A DNA stretch of 64,000 bases from Lactifluus volemus (lineage: Eukaryota > Basidiomycota > Agaricomycetes > Russulales > Russulaceae). Below, one piece after another: positions 53,031 to 64,000 of this stretch. Position 1 is the stretch's first letter, and the number at the start of each line of letters is the position of its first letter. The DNA lies in contig WTXI01000002.1 of NCBI GenBank assembly GCA_022376515.1, positions 1,612,001 to 1,676,000 on the forward strand, given 5' to 3'. Both the position numbers and the translations under genes were made by a program. A model generated the notes under the pieces. That model saw only the letters and a list, made by a program, of their open reading frames with translations, made no database searches and was not told the origin of the DNA.

Positions 53031-56000
53031 CTAGATCCGAGATGGCCGAAGTACAAAAAATTTGAAATACAAGACGACGATTATGATTGCGCGAAAAAAA
53101 GTCGTCCGTATGAGTAAGAAGTACCAGATGGAAAGAGGAATGGCGAGTCTATTGTTCTCCTGAGGCTCTCCAGCGGGTTCTCCAACGGCCGCTGGCTGTT
53201 TCCGGCGGAGTGGATAGCGGATCGAGCGTAGCAACGCGGTCCCGCGACTCTTGCGCTCCCCAGGTGGCCCAAGTGGTAATGAGCCCGAGAGATTGCTCTG
53301 CATGCGGCGCATCGCAACGCCATTTTCTTCTTGCGCAAAACCGTATCCGCGTGACATGGAACGCACGCCAGTAGACATGTCAATATGGCTGCACCGCGTT
53401 GCCGGGCGAACAGTTGTTGCGCTATGGGGAGTCAGAGGTGAGGGAACGCGAGCACCTTGTCTTCATGGTGAATGTAGGCCTCTTGGATGAGGTCCATGTT
53501 CGGCCTAAATTTGTAGTTCCAGTTCAGGATGTCGAGATCATTAGGATGGAAGCCGAACGACCACGCCATGTAAAGATACCTCGGGAGAAGGGAAAGCAAA
53601 ACGGTGATGGGAAGACCGAACCAGAAGAGAGGTGAGCGGAACAAAAAGTGATCGAGCCCGTAGACTCGCGTCACAATCCACCCGGGGAGATAAGAGAATA
53701 AATGGCCTAAGGGAGTGATCAGAAAGACTAGACCTCTCAAGGAAGACATCGGGACATACAGTAAATGCAAAGATGAGAATGATGCCAATGAACACGGAAA
53801 AGAATACCCAGCCAGTCCAAAACCTTGTATTGAGTCCGTTGAAGAGATTTGCACGATAGCTGCAGATATGACCATAGTCGTTGAGAATTCGACCTTGGCG
53901 ATGTCGAACCCATCGTTCCTGGCCGAGGGCGAGAAATACCCGTAAAGAAGAATGAAAAAGATGATGGCGACTGCAAAAGGGAATCTCGTCACTTATTCAT
54001 CGCCAGGAGCGCAATTCCAGACCAACCTGTACAACTCCCTCCAACATGAAGACGGTGAAGAGTTTCACCCCGAACCATTTTCCCTCTCGTCCATAACGGT
54101 ATAACGACGGGAAAGCCATCAATATATGATCATCTGCAGAGAATGTTGAGCCCTGAAATCGCTTGAGTGCAGGGTTACACTTACCGACAATGCGATCAAA
54201 GACGCCAATGGCAATTACAGGGCACAGCGTCCAGAAAGAATTCCAGAACAATAAATATGTATAGTCGAACACGCTTCCAGGAGAACAGTGTTAGGAGCGA
54301 TCGAGATTCAAAGGTAGAAACAGCACTCACAAAGTGGATGACCAACCGGAATAGATCATAAACCACCATAGTACACCAATACAGATAATGTTCTTGTAGA
54401 AGAAATTATTGATCCTGCCAGAGGGTATTTAGCATCGTGCAACAAGGAAAAAAAAAGGGGGCGTGCTCACATGTTGCCGTTGCGTGCATATGACCAATGT
54501 CCATGGACGAGCAGCAGGCGTTTCAAGAACCGGAACTGGGCAATCGCGAAGTCGGACGAGTTGACCGCCTGTAAACCTTCCTCGCCGGAAATGCCGACGC
54601 CGACGTCTGCCTGTTGGATCATGCTAACGTCATTCGCACCATCGCCGATCGCGAGCGTTACGGTATCACGACCGTCCTTGACGAGTTTGACCACTAGTGC
54701 CTTCTGTTTGGGGACACGCGACAGCACACCACAGCTTCGCACAGCAACGAGAGACGGAGGAGTGCGTTCTTGTGACGGTCATCGCTAAGGGCCTAGAAAA
54801 ATATCCATCAGCATAATCAATCAAAGATAGGAACTGGGTCGTGAATAGGAAGGGACCTACGTCCGTTAACGCCAATCCATCAATAACCAACACGTATCCG
54901 CCAGGCCGCTGCCCATTCTGTGAACCAACGAGAGATGTTAAACCGGTGTTGATTCGGTGTAGCGGATACAATTGTGCACCGTGCGGAGCACTCTCCTCAT
55001 CGCGAGCGGCGAGAGCTCCGCATTGGCCTCTGAATCATTCATGATATCGCTGTTCGGGAAATACTCTGCAGTTGCGCGGGCCATCTGCGTATAGATTGGG
55101 GTGCCTGACTCGTCTCCACGAATGATGATGATATTTGCATCACGCCCAATGAGATTGTGCTATGACCGATGGCTGACCGTGACAGATTATACCACAGCTG
55201 GGTGAGAATAAAGAGGCGGCGACATACCGATGGCAGTCTCGAGCTTGTCACCCGTCAGGACCCAAACCTTGATGCCCGCATCCTTGAGATCGGCAATGGC
55301 CTCGGGAACGCCATCCTGAAGCTTATCTTCGATGGCCGTAGCACCCAACAGCATCAAGTTTTGTTCAACCTCGTTCGACACCGCTCAACCTCATCGTCCC
55401 TGTTCTCGAAGTTGACAAGCGCGTTTTGATACCGCTCAACCCAGGAGACGTATTCGTCCTCTGGCACGACGCGGTGAGCAATCGTGAGGGTACGCAGGCC
55501 CTCGCGGGCAAACGAATCGAGTTGTTCTTCCGTCACAGCCTTGAGCTCCTCCCCACCGGGGGCGAGGCGCTCAAAAATGACATTGTCTGCGCCTTTGCAC
55601 AATAGTAAGACAGGGCTCGTCTCTGGTTCATCTTCTGCACCAAGCTGGCGCACGATAACGCTCATGCGCTTACGCACGCTGGAGAACTCGAGGATATTGA
55701 GTAAGCGAAAACGCAGAGGTTCGGGGGCAAATGGGGTGCGCAAGGAGAGCACATCGCGGTCACGGCCAAGAAACTCGAAGCCAACGTCTGCAGCAGCTTG
55801 AACGAGAGCAGCTTCATCTGGGCTTTGGGACTTGAATTCGAGTACACCCGTCTTTGGATTGTTGGCAGCGAGAACGGTGTGACAAAGGGCGAGTGTCGTC
55901 CAGAAATGTCCGAGACGATCACGATCTGGTGACCGAGGATCGGCAGCGGCAGCTTCTATTTCATTCAAAAGTCGCAAAGAACGGAAATGTACAACTTGTT

Positions 56001-57848
56001 CCCCAGAAGGTCGTACGGGCTCCGCCTCGGCCGGATTCGGCTTTTCTTGAGGGGCACTGGCATCTGATCCTGATGACGTGGAAAATCAGGTGACTTTATA
56101 TCGGGTTCTTCATCAACATATGTCATGCCTCCAACAGAAGCCCGTCGGAAAGCCATAACATTCTTACAAATAACGTCAGTTTGAGATATCAACCAACGCA
56201 CACATGGGATACACACCTGTGTCAGCGTTCCGGTTTTATCCGAAAATATGTATTCAATCTGCCCAAGGTCGTCTGCTAGATTGAACGTCCGGGCCAACGC
56301 GGGTGAATCCGTCTTGAGGTAGTACAACTCCGTATCGAAGTAGATAAATGCCGCTTGACATGCCGGACAGCTTCAATCGAGATGTAGAGCGAAATTGGGA
56401 CAATATTTTGAAACCTGATAGACACCAACAAAAAATGAGAGCCCCGCCTGCTGCGACGACGGCGACGTACGTAATGAGGGCCCAAAAGAAGTGATCACTC
56501 CATTGACAGACGGGTTATCGCCAGACCTGTTGTCGTCGAATAGCCACGGTGCCTGTTTCGGAAAGAAATGATGTTCGAGCAAGCTATCAATGATGGCACA
56601 AGCAACGCCCATGGCCAGGAGAATGGCCAAGTTTGCCATGACCATGGGGTTCATCTGGCGCTCGACCTTGCCGCGTTTGCTGGGAGTACCACCCGAGTTG
56701 AGAACGAGCTTGGTATCCAAACCAGTATACACCACGATGCCGATGACCCATCCGGTATTCCGTAAAACGGTACCGCGCAGCAGGGTGGTTTGCAAATCGA
56801 CCGGATGACGAGTACCGTCAATGACGACAGTAGCGGCAAGTTGTGCATCGAGGCTTCTGGGCGATCGCAATCGACTTCAAGCACGTTTTTTGGGTCAGCG
56901 CATGCAGCAGCGGTACGAAGGTGAGTGAGCGCGGGGACAGCATTCCGCGACTTGAGATTGGTCTCGCCGTCCAAGTTTTTGGTCTCGACAAAGGCAACGT
57001 TCTCATCCTCGCTGGTCGCACAGATGAGTATATCAGCAGGGATGCTCTCGTGATCGACGATCTTGACAAAGTCGCCGACGCGCAGGTCCTCCCATGTGGA
57101 GCGATTCCAGTGAGGTCGTGATTCCTCCATGAGGTCGTCGTCGTACTCGACAGCCGCAGAATCGTTGGACACCACGGTTGCGCTCTTCTCGAGAACATCG
57201 GGTGGAGTCGGGGCAACAAGCGCCTGACTGATTTCAGTTCGGGCGACTGACCATTTCCCCTTCCCAATACGTTTTGTGAGGGCTCGGACAAACGTTTTGC
57301 TCTTCTGTACCATTTGGTTGTGATTCACATACCCTGGCCCCTCAAGGACACGAATTTCAGACGAGTTGACACGCCTGTCAGATTCGTGGCGTTTGATGTC
57401 CTCATATCCATCTTTGATGGCCGTCATAGATAGGACCACAAGCAAGGGAAAGAGGACGAGGCCGGGAGAGATGGTAGAGAACTTGGGAAAGAATTGAAGG
57501 AAGGCGATAAGAGCAAAGAAACTAAGACGAGTTTGCGGACAGTGAGCGAGGGGGAAGCGAGCGGGACGGAGGACGATCTTACACATTGGCAACCCGACGG
57601 AACTGCTCTAGTAAATTACGAGGAAGGAAAGTAAAAAGGGTGTACTTTGACGTGATGACTTGGTTGGAGTTGTACAGACGATCCTTTAGGACCCTGTGTT
57701 TCTTGTCATAATACTCGTCGGGGAGGGGCTCGTTGATGAATATGGTGCGGGGCGGCCCGGGAGGCCGTTTACGAATGAAGAGGTCGTCTATAGAGAAGGA
57801 GGAGATGAGTCTGTCATACCAGTCGATAAAACTTCTTCGTTTTGGCAT
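53031..57848 (-). CDS. P4-ATPase, phospholipid flippase (two apparent 1-nt deletions)
   Basis: Moves phospholipids from the outer to the cytosolic leaflet; probably Dnf1/Drs2-like in plasma membrane or Golgi, with a Cdc50 partner in other fungi. ATG 57848 starts [33 protein letters not shown] and [11 protein letters not shown] form helix 1. The actuator domain has [11 protein letters not shown]. The phosphorylation site is [15 protein letters not shown]. Further motifs are [14 protein letters not shown] and [12 protein letters not shown] in the nucleotide-binding part, [13 protein letters not shown], and [20 protein letters not shown] in the P domain. The membrane half ends with a basic tail, [16 protein letters not shown]. 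Missing bases: near 55381 (between DEVER and VSNEVEQ) and near 56838 (between MHNL and AATVVIDG). The exact end at 53031 may be shifted if another base is missing. Which subclass it belongs to needs a tree. Confidence 0.93.
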
Positions 57849-58241
57849 AGTGGGTGGGGATGGTAAAGGGGAAAAGGAAGGGACTCTGATTTGAATGGAG
57901 AGGATCCGGCGTAAGCTGTACGTTGTCGGTTGCGGACTCGGGGGGTGGCTGAGCGCTCGGCTTACAAACTGTTAGTCCTTATTAACCAGTTTCGGCGCCC
58001 GCACATCACCATGCTGACTCGGCACGTTTCACTCATTCCCGTACCCGAATTTCATCAAAAAAAACACTGGATTGGTATACTGGAAAACGCACAGGGCCTC
58101 TCATCAAAAAACCAACAAAAGTAAGGTAAACTAACTGGCAACCCATCATCGTCACTTTGTGTCCGACCTCACAAACTCACGTGGGTGTATCTAGCAACGG
58201 CGTTCATCAACGCCGCTGACTAACCATGCCGTGCCGATTTT
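57849..58241. promoter_or_regulatory. Flippase upstream region / septin 3' flank
   Basis: 393 bp between the septin stop and the flippase ATG, both on the minus strand. It therefore holds the flippase promoter. A/T-rich runs near 57970-58070 are unremarkable. No gene is recognised. Confidence 0.35.
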
Positions 58242-59519
58242 TTACGCCTGTTGTGGCCGCGCGTTCTCTTTGAGAGCGAGAAGCTGCTTAGACCGGAAGG
58301 CTTCGTAGTGAATTTGAGCGGTAGTCTCGATTAGATCTTGCAAGTGGGTCCTGACGACGGTCATTCGTAACCCCATCCAGCATTTGTAGTAGCATTAAGC
58401 TTTCTTACCTCGTCAGGAAATTGCGAAGCGACACGAACTCGCAGTGCGTCTCATCCTCAACGTTCACAACTCCCCAACGGTTTTTCCGGCCGCGCACTGC
58501 TTTGCCACCGATGATGACGTTGCTTTCCGAACCAACGACGGCGAATGGGATCATGTTCTGCTCAGACGACCGTTAAGATCTACCATGAAAATAACCATTC
58601 GTGAAAGTGAAACACACCCGAATGCTCTCGTTGAGCTGCATTTCCTCTTCATCATATTCGTCAGTATCGAATGGATAGAGGCGGATGCTGTGGTGGAAGA
58701 GCTCTGCTCGGATCTATAGAAAGGTCAGGACAAACGCATCGCTGCCCGACGAGACGCAGACCTTTTGCTTGAAAGATTCACGCTCATCTAGCGTGAGACT
58801 GTCTGCCTTGGCAATAACCGGGACGACGTTCACGACTTCGCTGAGTTTTTTCATCACAATCACGTCGATAGGACGGAGGGAGTGACCAGTCGGGTTGATA
58901 AAGTACAGGCAGCAATGGATGCGCGTGTCCAGTATGTAGCGGTCACGCATCGCCGTGAGTTCCTTGCGCAGATACGCGCTATGCTGGTCTTTGATATATT
59001 TCACAATCGGGTCCCAGCTACAAAATTGACATTTCGGTCAAAACCAAGGTAGAAATAGAACAAAGTCACGTACCAGTTCTCATTATCGACCTGGTCTCCG
59101 TAACCGGGAGTATCGACGATGTTGAGGCGCAGTCGGACCCCGTTCTCTGTGATGACTATAAAGAGGCTGAGCAACACTGCCAACGTCATTTGGAAGGGAG
59201 CGCACTATGAGATACTGTCTGAATTTCCGTGGTCTGACGGACGGGCTCGTCAGCCTCGCGTCTACCCTTCGAGTCGATGAGGTGTGAGGCGAATACGGTG
59301 TTGATGAGAGTCGACTTTCCCAGACCAGTTTGACCTAAAAATTAATTAAAAAAAAAATCTTGTCGCGTATATGCACCAGGAGAGAGAAATTGACGGACCA
59401 ACGACAATAACGTTGAATTGAAAGCCACGCTTGAGCAGCTTGTGCTCGATTTGTTGGGTAATTGTATCAAAACCGACATAAGAAGCGGCACGAATCTCTT
59501 GAACCTCGGCGGTAGCCAT
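58242..59519 (-). CDS. CDC10: Septin, Cdc10 class
   Basis: A GTP-binding filament protein at the septum and bud neck or hyphal cross-wall. ATG 59519 starts [20 protein letters not shown]; [20 protein letters not shown] is Cdc10's start. The intron splits the P-loop (GQTGLGKST). Switch: DTPGYGD; the AKAD motif gives G4. Septin unique element: ENARPQQA follows [40 protein letters not shown] and [20 protein letters not shown] are conserved. The protein has no C-terminal coiled coil, which separates the Cdc10 class from Cdc3, Cdc11 and Cdc12. Several introns, about 50-70 nt each, break it up; all splices I could check keep frame and no frameshift is seen. Ends at 58242. Confidence 0.94.
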
Positions 59520-59894
59520 TGGGAATGTGTCAAAAGGAAAGAGATGGAAAAGAATGCAGAGGCTGGGACGAGAGAAAAAAAGGTTGACTGGCGTGATTCG
59601 ATTTGACGACAAAATTTGTCCGTGTTATGACACGCGAGAAGCAAGGCCACACTACTAACGTAGTATGGTAGTACAGTAGACTAAACACTCTCATTCACGT
59701 CCTCTTTCACTTGTACAACATTATTCTATATTACCCCGCTTTTCATTCTCACCTCTGTCCAATTCTTGCATCTTCCAGAGTCCAGCTTGACCTCGACATG
59801 CTTGGTATAGGCTTCTATGTCTTGAGAACCTTCCTCACAAGCAAAACACCATGACCATTATAGCACAGTTCCCAACCTGTACACACACGTACGC
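59520..59894. other. Intergenic stretch
   Basis: 375 bp between the septin start and the Aha1 stop (both minus strand), so it contains the septin promoter. TACTA/TAGTA repeats near 59655-59685 and a CT-rich run near 59695-59765 are seen; no gene. Confidence 0.4.
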
Positions 59895-61403
59895 TCAGCG
59901 CCTTGTGTCAAAAAATTTACTGAGGAGGGAAGAGTAGGGCACAAAAAGTGCAGCGCCAACCACGAGCAGCGCAAAACTGAGTGACATAACTAGCGGTGAC
60001 AGAATAGGCGGCTTCGGTGCGCCTCGCCCCAGCGTCTTACCGCTCGTCTGCCGCGAAGACGATGGCGGGGCAGGAATGAGCTGTACGTACCCAATCGATT
60101 TGAAACCAAGGATGCTATGGGTAGGATGTGGATCAGCACAAGACATAGCTTTGAAGGGATGTACGCGAGACGTACTAATACCCTTCAAGGTTCCGGCGTA
60201 TTTCATCTTCCATCCCAGTGGGCACACCATCGAGAGTGAATGTGACTTTGGTCGAATCAGTTGCTTGTTCAAGCGCAGTGGTTAGTACTGCCGAGTGCCC
60301 TACGCATGGAACAGGTGTCAGACAATGTCACTCTCAAAGATCACGAGTTTACCATTCGGCCAAGTAGGGCTTTTCAGCGCCCAGGTTTGTTTGATCTCTT
60401 TGCCTGGTGTAAGCGAGATGTATTTGCCATGCACACCGCCCCCAAATAACTCATACTCTGTGTCTGGTGCAGCCGCGCTCTACATCATGTCATCAGGATG
60501 TATTAACACCCAGATCATGTCGGCGTCTTTGCAGTTACCTTGGCTGATGCACGCGACCATGTTGGAATTCGCTTCTCGTCTGTTAGCAAAGCAAACAGAT
60601 CGTCTGCGGACGCGTGGAAATTGGCTTCGACCTCAACAACAGATGTGTTAAGGTTTCGTGAGGACGCTGAAGCCTTTTTAGCAGGCTCTGGAACCGCACC
60701 GCCAGTAGGTGCGGGTGCTGGTGAGCCAGTGCGACTAGGTTCGTTCGAGCCGACGATGATATCTTTTCCATGCGTCTCAATTAGATCGACTGGAAAAGCA
60801 GAAAACTTCGCTTCAAGAGCTATCGGGAGCTTTTCCTTGGCGAGCTCGAAGAGTACCGCGATCTCCGGAGATGATGTTGACGTGAGGACCATTGAAACTT
60901 TTTTTCCGAATGTTTCAGTACAGCCTCGTTTCAGCGATAAATTCGGTACAAATCACGTACCACGTAATCCGAAATGCCATCGAGCGTAATCTCGTGCGAG
61001 ACCTCGGGAATAGTGAGCTTCCCCTTGGCCTCGGTGCCATCCGTAGCCGTACCCTTCCAGTTGAGGACAACCTTACAGTCATAAATGGTGATCAGCCTGC
61101 AGGTCGTTTAAGTCAGCCAACGTTTTTAGCGTCTTGCATGCATGTTGTGTGAATAAGATGCGCCCCATTTGTGCATGATGAGCAAAAGTCAGAGAAGGCT
61201 CGCACATACTTTGACTTTCTCCGTCCAAGCTCGACATCACCATCTACCTCTGTGACGCTCTCTACTGAAACGACGGCACCGTCCGACCCTTCAACTTGTA
61301 TAGTGACAAGCTCGCGCTCAAACCACTGTCGGGCCCATGGTGTGACGATTTTGTTTTTCCAGTGCCAATTTGCGGTGCTGTATGCCATAGGGGTCACAGA
61401 CAT
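59895..61403 (-). CDS. AHA1: Aha1, activator of Hsp90 ATPase, with a C-terminal hydrophobic anchor (one apparent 1-nt deletion)
   Basis: Co-chaperone that stimulates Hsp90 ATP hydrolysis. ATG 61403 starts MSVTPMAYSTANWHWKNKIV; NWHW and TPWARQWFERELV mark the N-terminal domain that binds the Hsp90 middle domain. LITIYDCKVVLNWKGTATDG and EITLDGISDYV follow. A Ser/Pro linker leads to the C-terminal AHSA1 domain: VVEVEANFHASADDLFALLT, YELFGGGVHGKYISLTPGKE, TWALKSPTWPNG, TKVTFTLDGVPTGMEDEI, GFKSIGYVQLIP. The end carries an extra hydrophobic segment (SPLVMSLSFALLVVGAALFV) and a short KFFDTRR tail, a likely tail anchor. One base is missing near 60887 (between FQW and LTSTSSPEIAVL). The tail anchor would place it on the ER or another membrane, unlike soluble yeast Aha1. 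Confidence 0.9.
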
Positions 61404-61676
61404 GTTGAAGGTGAGATGGGTTGAAACAAATGATTGTGGCGTGGAGTGACCGATGGGAACCGCCGTCCTGGAAGCAAGTGGAATGCAGTAACAGTGAGGC
61501 GAAGAAGGGTGTAGTGGCAGTAGTAAATGAAAGGCTCGACCGGTCGCTTCGCTTATATGCTACTCACGTGCCTACGGGAATATTCCAGTCTTTTCTCCTA
61601 CTCTACTCCTACTCCTAACAAAACGATCCTAAAAGTACATGAAGTACATGAACTGCTTGGTTCCACTTAGTTTGAC

Positions 61677-62918
61677 CTGTTCCCTTCGTCACCACCACCA
61701 TTTTCAGCATCGCGATTTCTTATCATGACATATGCGTCGCCTGCTGCTCCTGTGCTGACTGCCTCGACATTTCCTGGGATCGTTCCCTCCGCCTCGGGGT
61801 GCGAACCCCGTCTCTGCGCACGAATCAATTCGAGATCATGCGTGAGCAGCCCATGGCCTGCAACGGGACCCCAGTAGGATGTACTGGCGAGTGTGCCAAT
61901 GATGCATGTGCCAACGAGGACAGAAAGATAAAATCGGTACTGAGAGTACCATTTGGGAGCTAAATCATCAGGAGTTAGCTCGGACAGTCACCACCTACAC
62001 AAACGTCTACGTACTCCATCCTGCACCAGTGGCTCTGAGGTCCGCGTACCAGAGACCAGTAAATCCGACCCATTGCGCAATCAGGGCCATGGTAGGTTCA
62101 AGTGCGAGGGTTGGCCAAGCGTAGATCACAGGCGCAGCACCTAAAGCCAGACGCGAATAGCCCTTGTGGCCTCCCAGGCCTGCAAACTCCATTCCCCAAT
62201 GCAACGCCCCTGATTGCTGTAAGCTCGGACACGAACATATGAAAACAAAGTTTACAGACCCAAGAAGGAGAGCATAACGGCGCCATACGTGACTTGTATG
62301 CTCAGTGCGCGATCCAGAATCGTAAGCGCGACGCCGGGATCCATACTTGTGAGCACACCTTCGTATACTGAGATGGTATTCCGAAAAAGTAGGGACTGGA
62401 CCTACCTGCCGTAGCAAGACCAGCCTGTTGGGCTAGATAAATGGTTGTGGCAGACGCAGCCAAGTACGGGACTCCACCGAGCAGTCCAAAGAGCACGTAT
62501 GGCTTAGGCACCGAGTGCGCGACGGCGCTCGTAATACCAAGCTTTACCGAAATTTTTAGCTTTAGCAAGATGCTTCGCTATTTCGAAGTGTACTCACGAA
62601 GGTCTCGCTGTTTACTTTCACCGCGTCTGCAGTAAAGTTGCCACCGGCAATGACTTTCGCCCAATCCGTGGTGGAATTGCCGACCTCCTCGCGAACATTG
62701 ACAGCAGCTTGAGAAATTGTCTGGGAGGCTGGTCTTCCGGAAACGAGGGACGCTACAGTACGGTGCTGTTGAAGAACATTCGAGAGTCTGAAAATGTGCG
62801 ATGGTTGAGTGTGAACGGACGTGCGGGATATAAGGAGAGTCTGTGGCGCATATGCATGGCGGAGAAAGAGTGTAGTTCTGAATGCCGGACGAGCTTGAAC
62901 GTTGCGGAGAAATTGCAT
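61677..62918 (-). CDS. DUF3429 mitochondrial membrane protein (TMEM69-like)
   Basis: Function unknown. ATG 62918 starts MQFLRNVQARPAFRTTLFLR, an Arg-rich presequence without acidic residues. After SLVSGRPASQTISQAAVNVR comes the hydrophobic domain: ISVKLGITSAVAHSVPKPYV, LFGLLGGVPYLAASATTIYL, then QVTYGAVMLSFLG, IHWGMEFAGLGGHKGYSRLA, LGAAPVIYAWPTLALEPTMA, LIAQWVGFTGLWYADLR, and SVLVGTCIIGTLAS, about four or five helices. The HWGMEFA and WPTLAL blocks are the family signature. The tail has HDLELIRAQRRG and ends GNRSN at 61677. Exon borders between 62300 and 62560 are approximate. Another mitochondrial gene near PGS1 and Pam17, but with no obvious link. Confidence 0.8.
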
Positions 62919-63507
62919 GATGGTATTCTGAATAGAACTTTGAGTTCGAGCCAGCTCTATCTACCTATCAATCCTATGACGTCATGCCCAAATACCTAGC
63001 ATCACATGACGTCGACGGCCATGTTCTGTATCAAAGACTTACCCCTGCGTTTGCAATAATCGCCGACAGCGAGACGACGGGGGTTCTGGTCTGGGCACCA
63101 CGTTAGAATTTCTACTCGGTGTGTCACTTTCAGGCTCAAGAAATCAGTTTGTGCCCTGCACAGACACCTGTAGAGCGCATAGACAACGCCCAACTTCACG
63201 TCGTGTACTTCACATCCATTCTGGGAGCAATTAAGTGTAATCTCCTGTCATCACCACGCTTGGAGGGTCAAAGGTGGGGTAAGCGGGTAGCGCGTGAGAG
63301 TGAACAACTCTTAATGGGGTGCGCAAATGACGGCACGGCTAACTTGTCGGACGATGTACCGAACAGTGTTCTAGCGTGGAGAACGTGTGGTGCCAATGAT
63401 AGGTTGCTACATCCCATTCCCAACTTTCTGTATCAGAGAACGCCATTGGGTGCCCCTCTTCCAATTCTCATAAAGGCACTGGGCACTGGCACTGTCCCTC
63501 CCATCCC
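62919..63507. promoter_or_regulatory. Divergent promoter region
   Basis: 589 bp between the outward-facing starts of the DUF3429 gene (minus) and the small unknown gene (plus). Short open frames inside are not recognised. CACTGGGCACTGGCACTG near 63478-63495 is a short internal repeat close to the plus-strand start. Confidence 0.35.
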
Positions 63508-63967
63508 ATGACTACCGTGTTGCAAGCGACATACTCCCCCTCCTCTTCCGAGTCGCTGTCATCTTCCTCTCTGTCATCATCCTCTGATATGATGATGCCA
63601 CGAAAATTTGCCCTTGCAAAGGTACACGACGGTGTCTGTCTCGTGCAGGGTGAGTAGTCATGCCCAGCTCTCCCTTCCGTCGCCTTTTTGACGCACCCTT
63701 CCTACCGCCACTCACGGTTCAGTGTGCTCCTCGCTCGCACACGAAGGCTGCCATTCCACGCTCACTTCGGTCGAAGCTGAAATTTATGCGCACGAATTCA
63801 TCACCATCTTCAGATACTCACATCCGGCCGTGCTTCACCCATCGGACATCCGGATACTCGAGTGGCTCAATGAGCAGAGTGTGTTGGACGAGGCAGACAA
63901 AGGCACCGTCTTCCTTGCACGGGATGTTATGGAGCGCCTGCGACGGCTTACGGACCGGCGGTGGTGA
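63508..63967 (+). CDS. Small hypothetical protein, about 130 aa
   Basis: ATG 63508 opens MTTVLQATYSPSSSESLSSS, a serine-rich start, then SDMMMPRKFALAKVHDGVCL. One intron (GTGAGT donor near 63650, acceptor at 63721) leads to VCSSLAHEGCHSTLTSVEAE and IYAHEFITIFRYSHPAVLHP, ILEWLNEQSVLDEADKGTVF and RDVMERLRRLTDRRW, stop at 63967. The second exon is mostly helical with balanced charge and no hydrophobic segment. No family recognised. The splice keeps the frame, which supports a real gene. Close to the window's end but complete. Confidence 0.55.
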
Positions 63968-64000
63968 TAGGGTCAACCACTTCGGCATCGCGAGCCCGCA

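Noticed and set aside
56843..57121. Plus-strand open frame opposite the flippase
   Set aside because: It overlaps the DGET actuator region on the minus strand and has no recognisable domain.

Overview
The window looks like nuclear DNA of a basidiomycete fungus, probably a mushroom-forming agaricomycete. The reasons are short (about 45-80 nt) GT-AG introns with GTACGT, GTATGT and GTGCGT-type donors in almost every gene, tight gene packing on both strands, and protein families typical of that group: a PriB-like Zn2Cys6 factor, an Asi1/Asi3-like RING protein, Ser/Thr-rich membrane proteins, DUF7704, DUF7598 and DUF3429. I recognise no mobile element, CRISPR array, rRNA or tRNA gene. Almost every recognisable gene is a housekeeping gene.

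Layout. 1-1593: no recognisable gene, one perfect-arm hairpin. 1594-4808 (-): Zn2Cys6 transcription factor. 5258-8120 (+): Cdc4 F-box/WD40 protein. 8787-9604 (-): PPIL1-type cyclophilin. 9605-10465: noncoding segment with a 50-bp-arm inverted repeat. 10466-14175 (-): Prp22/DHX8 splicing helicase. 14480-15429 (+): D-aminoacyl-tRNA deacylase. 15641-17403 (-): PGS1. 17859-20109 (+): membrane RING protein. 21789-22614 (+): DUF7704 protein. 22786-24091 (+): coiled-coil/AT-hook protein. 25096-26175 (+): PCL-type cyclin. 26485-27351 (+): NAA20. 27447-32587 (-): Iml1/DEPDC5. 32760-33410 (+): unknown. 34019-35539 (+): Ser/Thr-rich single-pass protein. 36338-37398 (+): DUF7598 protein. 38062-38999 (-): zinc-knuckle/PSP protein. 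39068-39490 (-): glutaredoxin-like. 39591-42346 (+): CCCH protein. 42124-43937 (+): ankyrin plus ClpB-type AAA+. 44738-45735 (+): membrane/SH3 protein. 47128-48008 (-): Pam17. 48143-52670 (+): SNF2 ATPase. 53031-57848 (-): P4-ATPase flippase. 58242-59519 (-): septin Cdc10. 59895-61403 (-): Aha1. 61677-62918 (-): DUF3429 protein. 63508-63967 (+): small unknown.

The genes do not form a pathway cluster. They cover cell-cycle control (Cdc4, PCL cyclin, septin), splicing and RNA (Prp22, PPIL1, zinc-knuckle/PSP), mitochondria (PGS1, Pam17, DUF3429 protein), protein quality control (Asi-like RING, Aha1, ankyrin-ClpB), N-terminal acetylation, TORC1 regulation (Iml1) and membranes (flippase). Several neighbours are divergent with only 100-172 bp between start codons.

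The most important property for anyone using this sequence: at more than twenty places a conserved protein continues in a neighbouring frame exactly one base short of in-frame, often in a short homopolymer and never (that I found) one base too long. Essential genes such as prp22 are hit twice. I read this as residual single-base deletions of an unpolished assembly, not as pseudogenes. The strongest noncoding signal is the 160-bp inverted repeat at 9914-10073, whose arms differ only by transitions.
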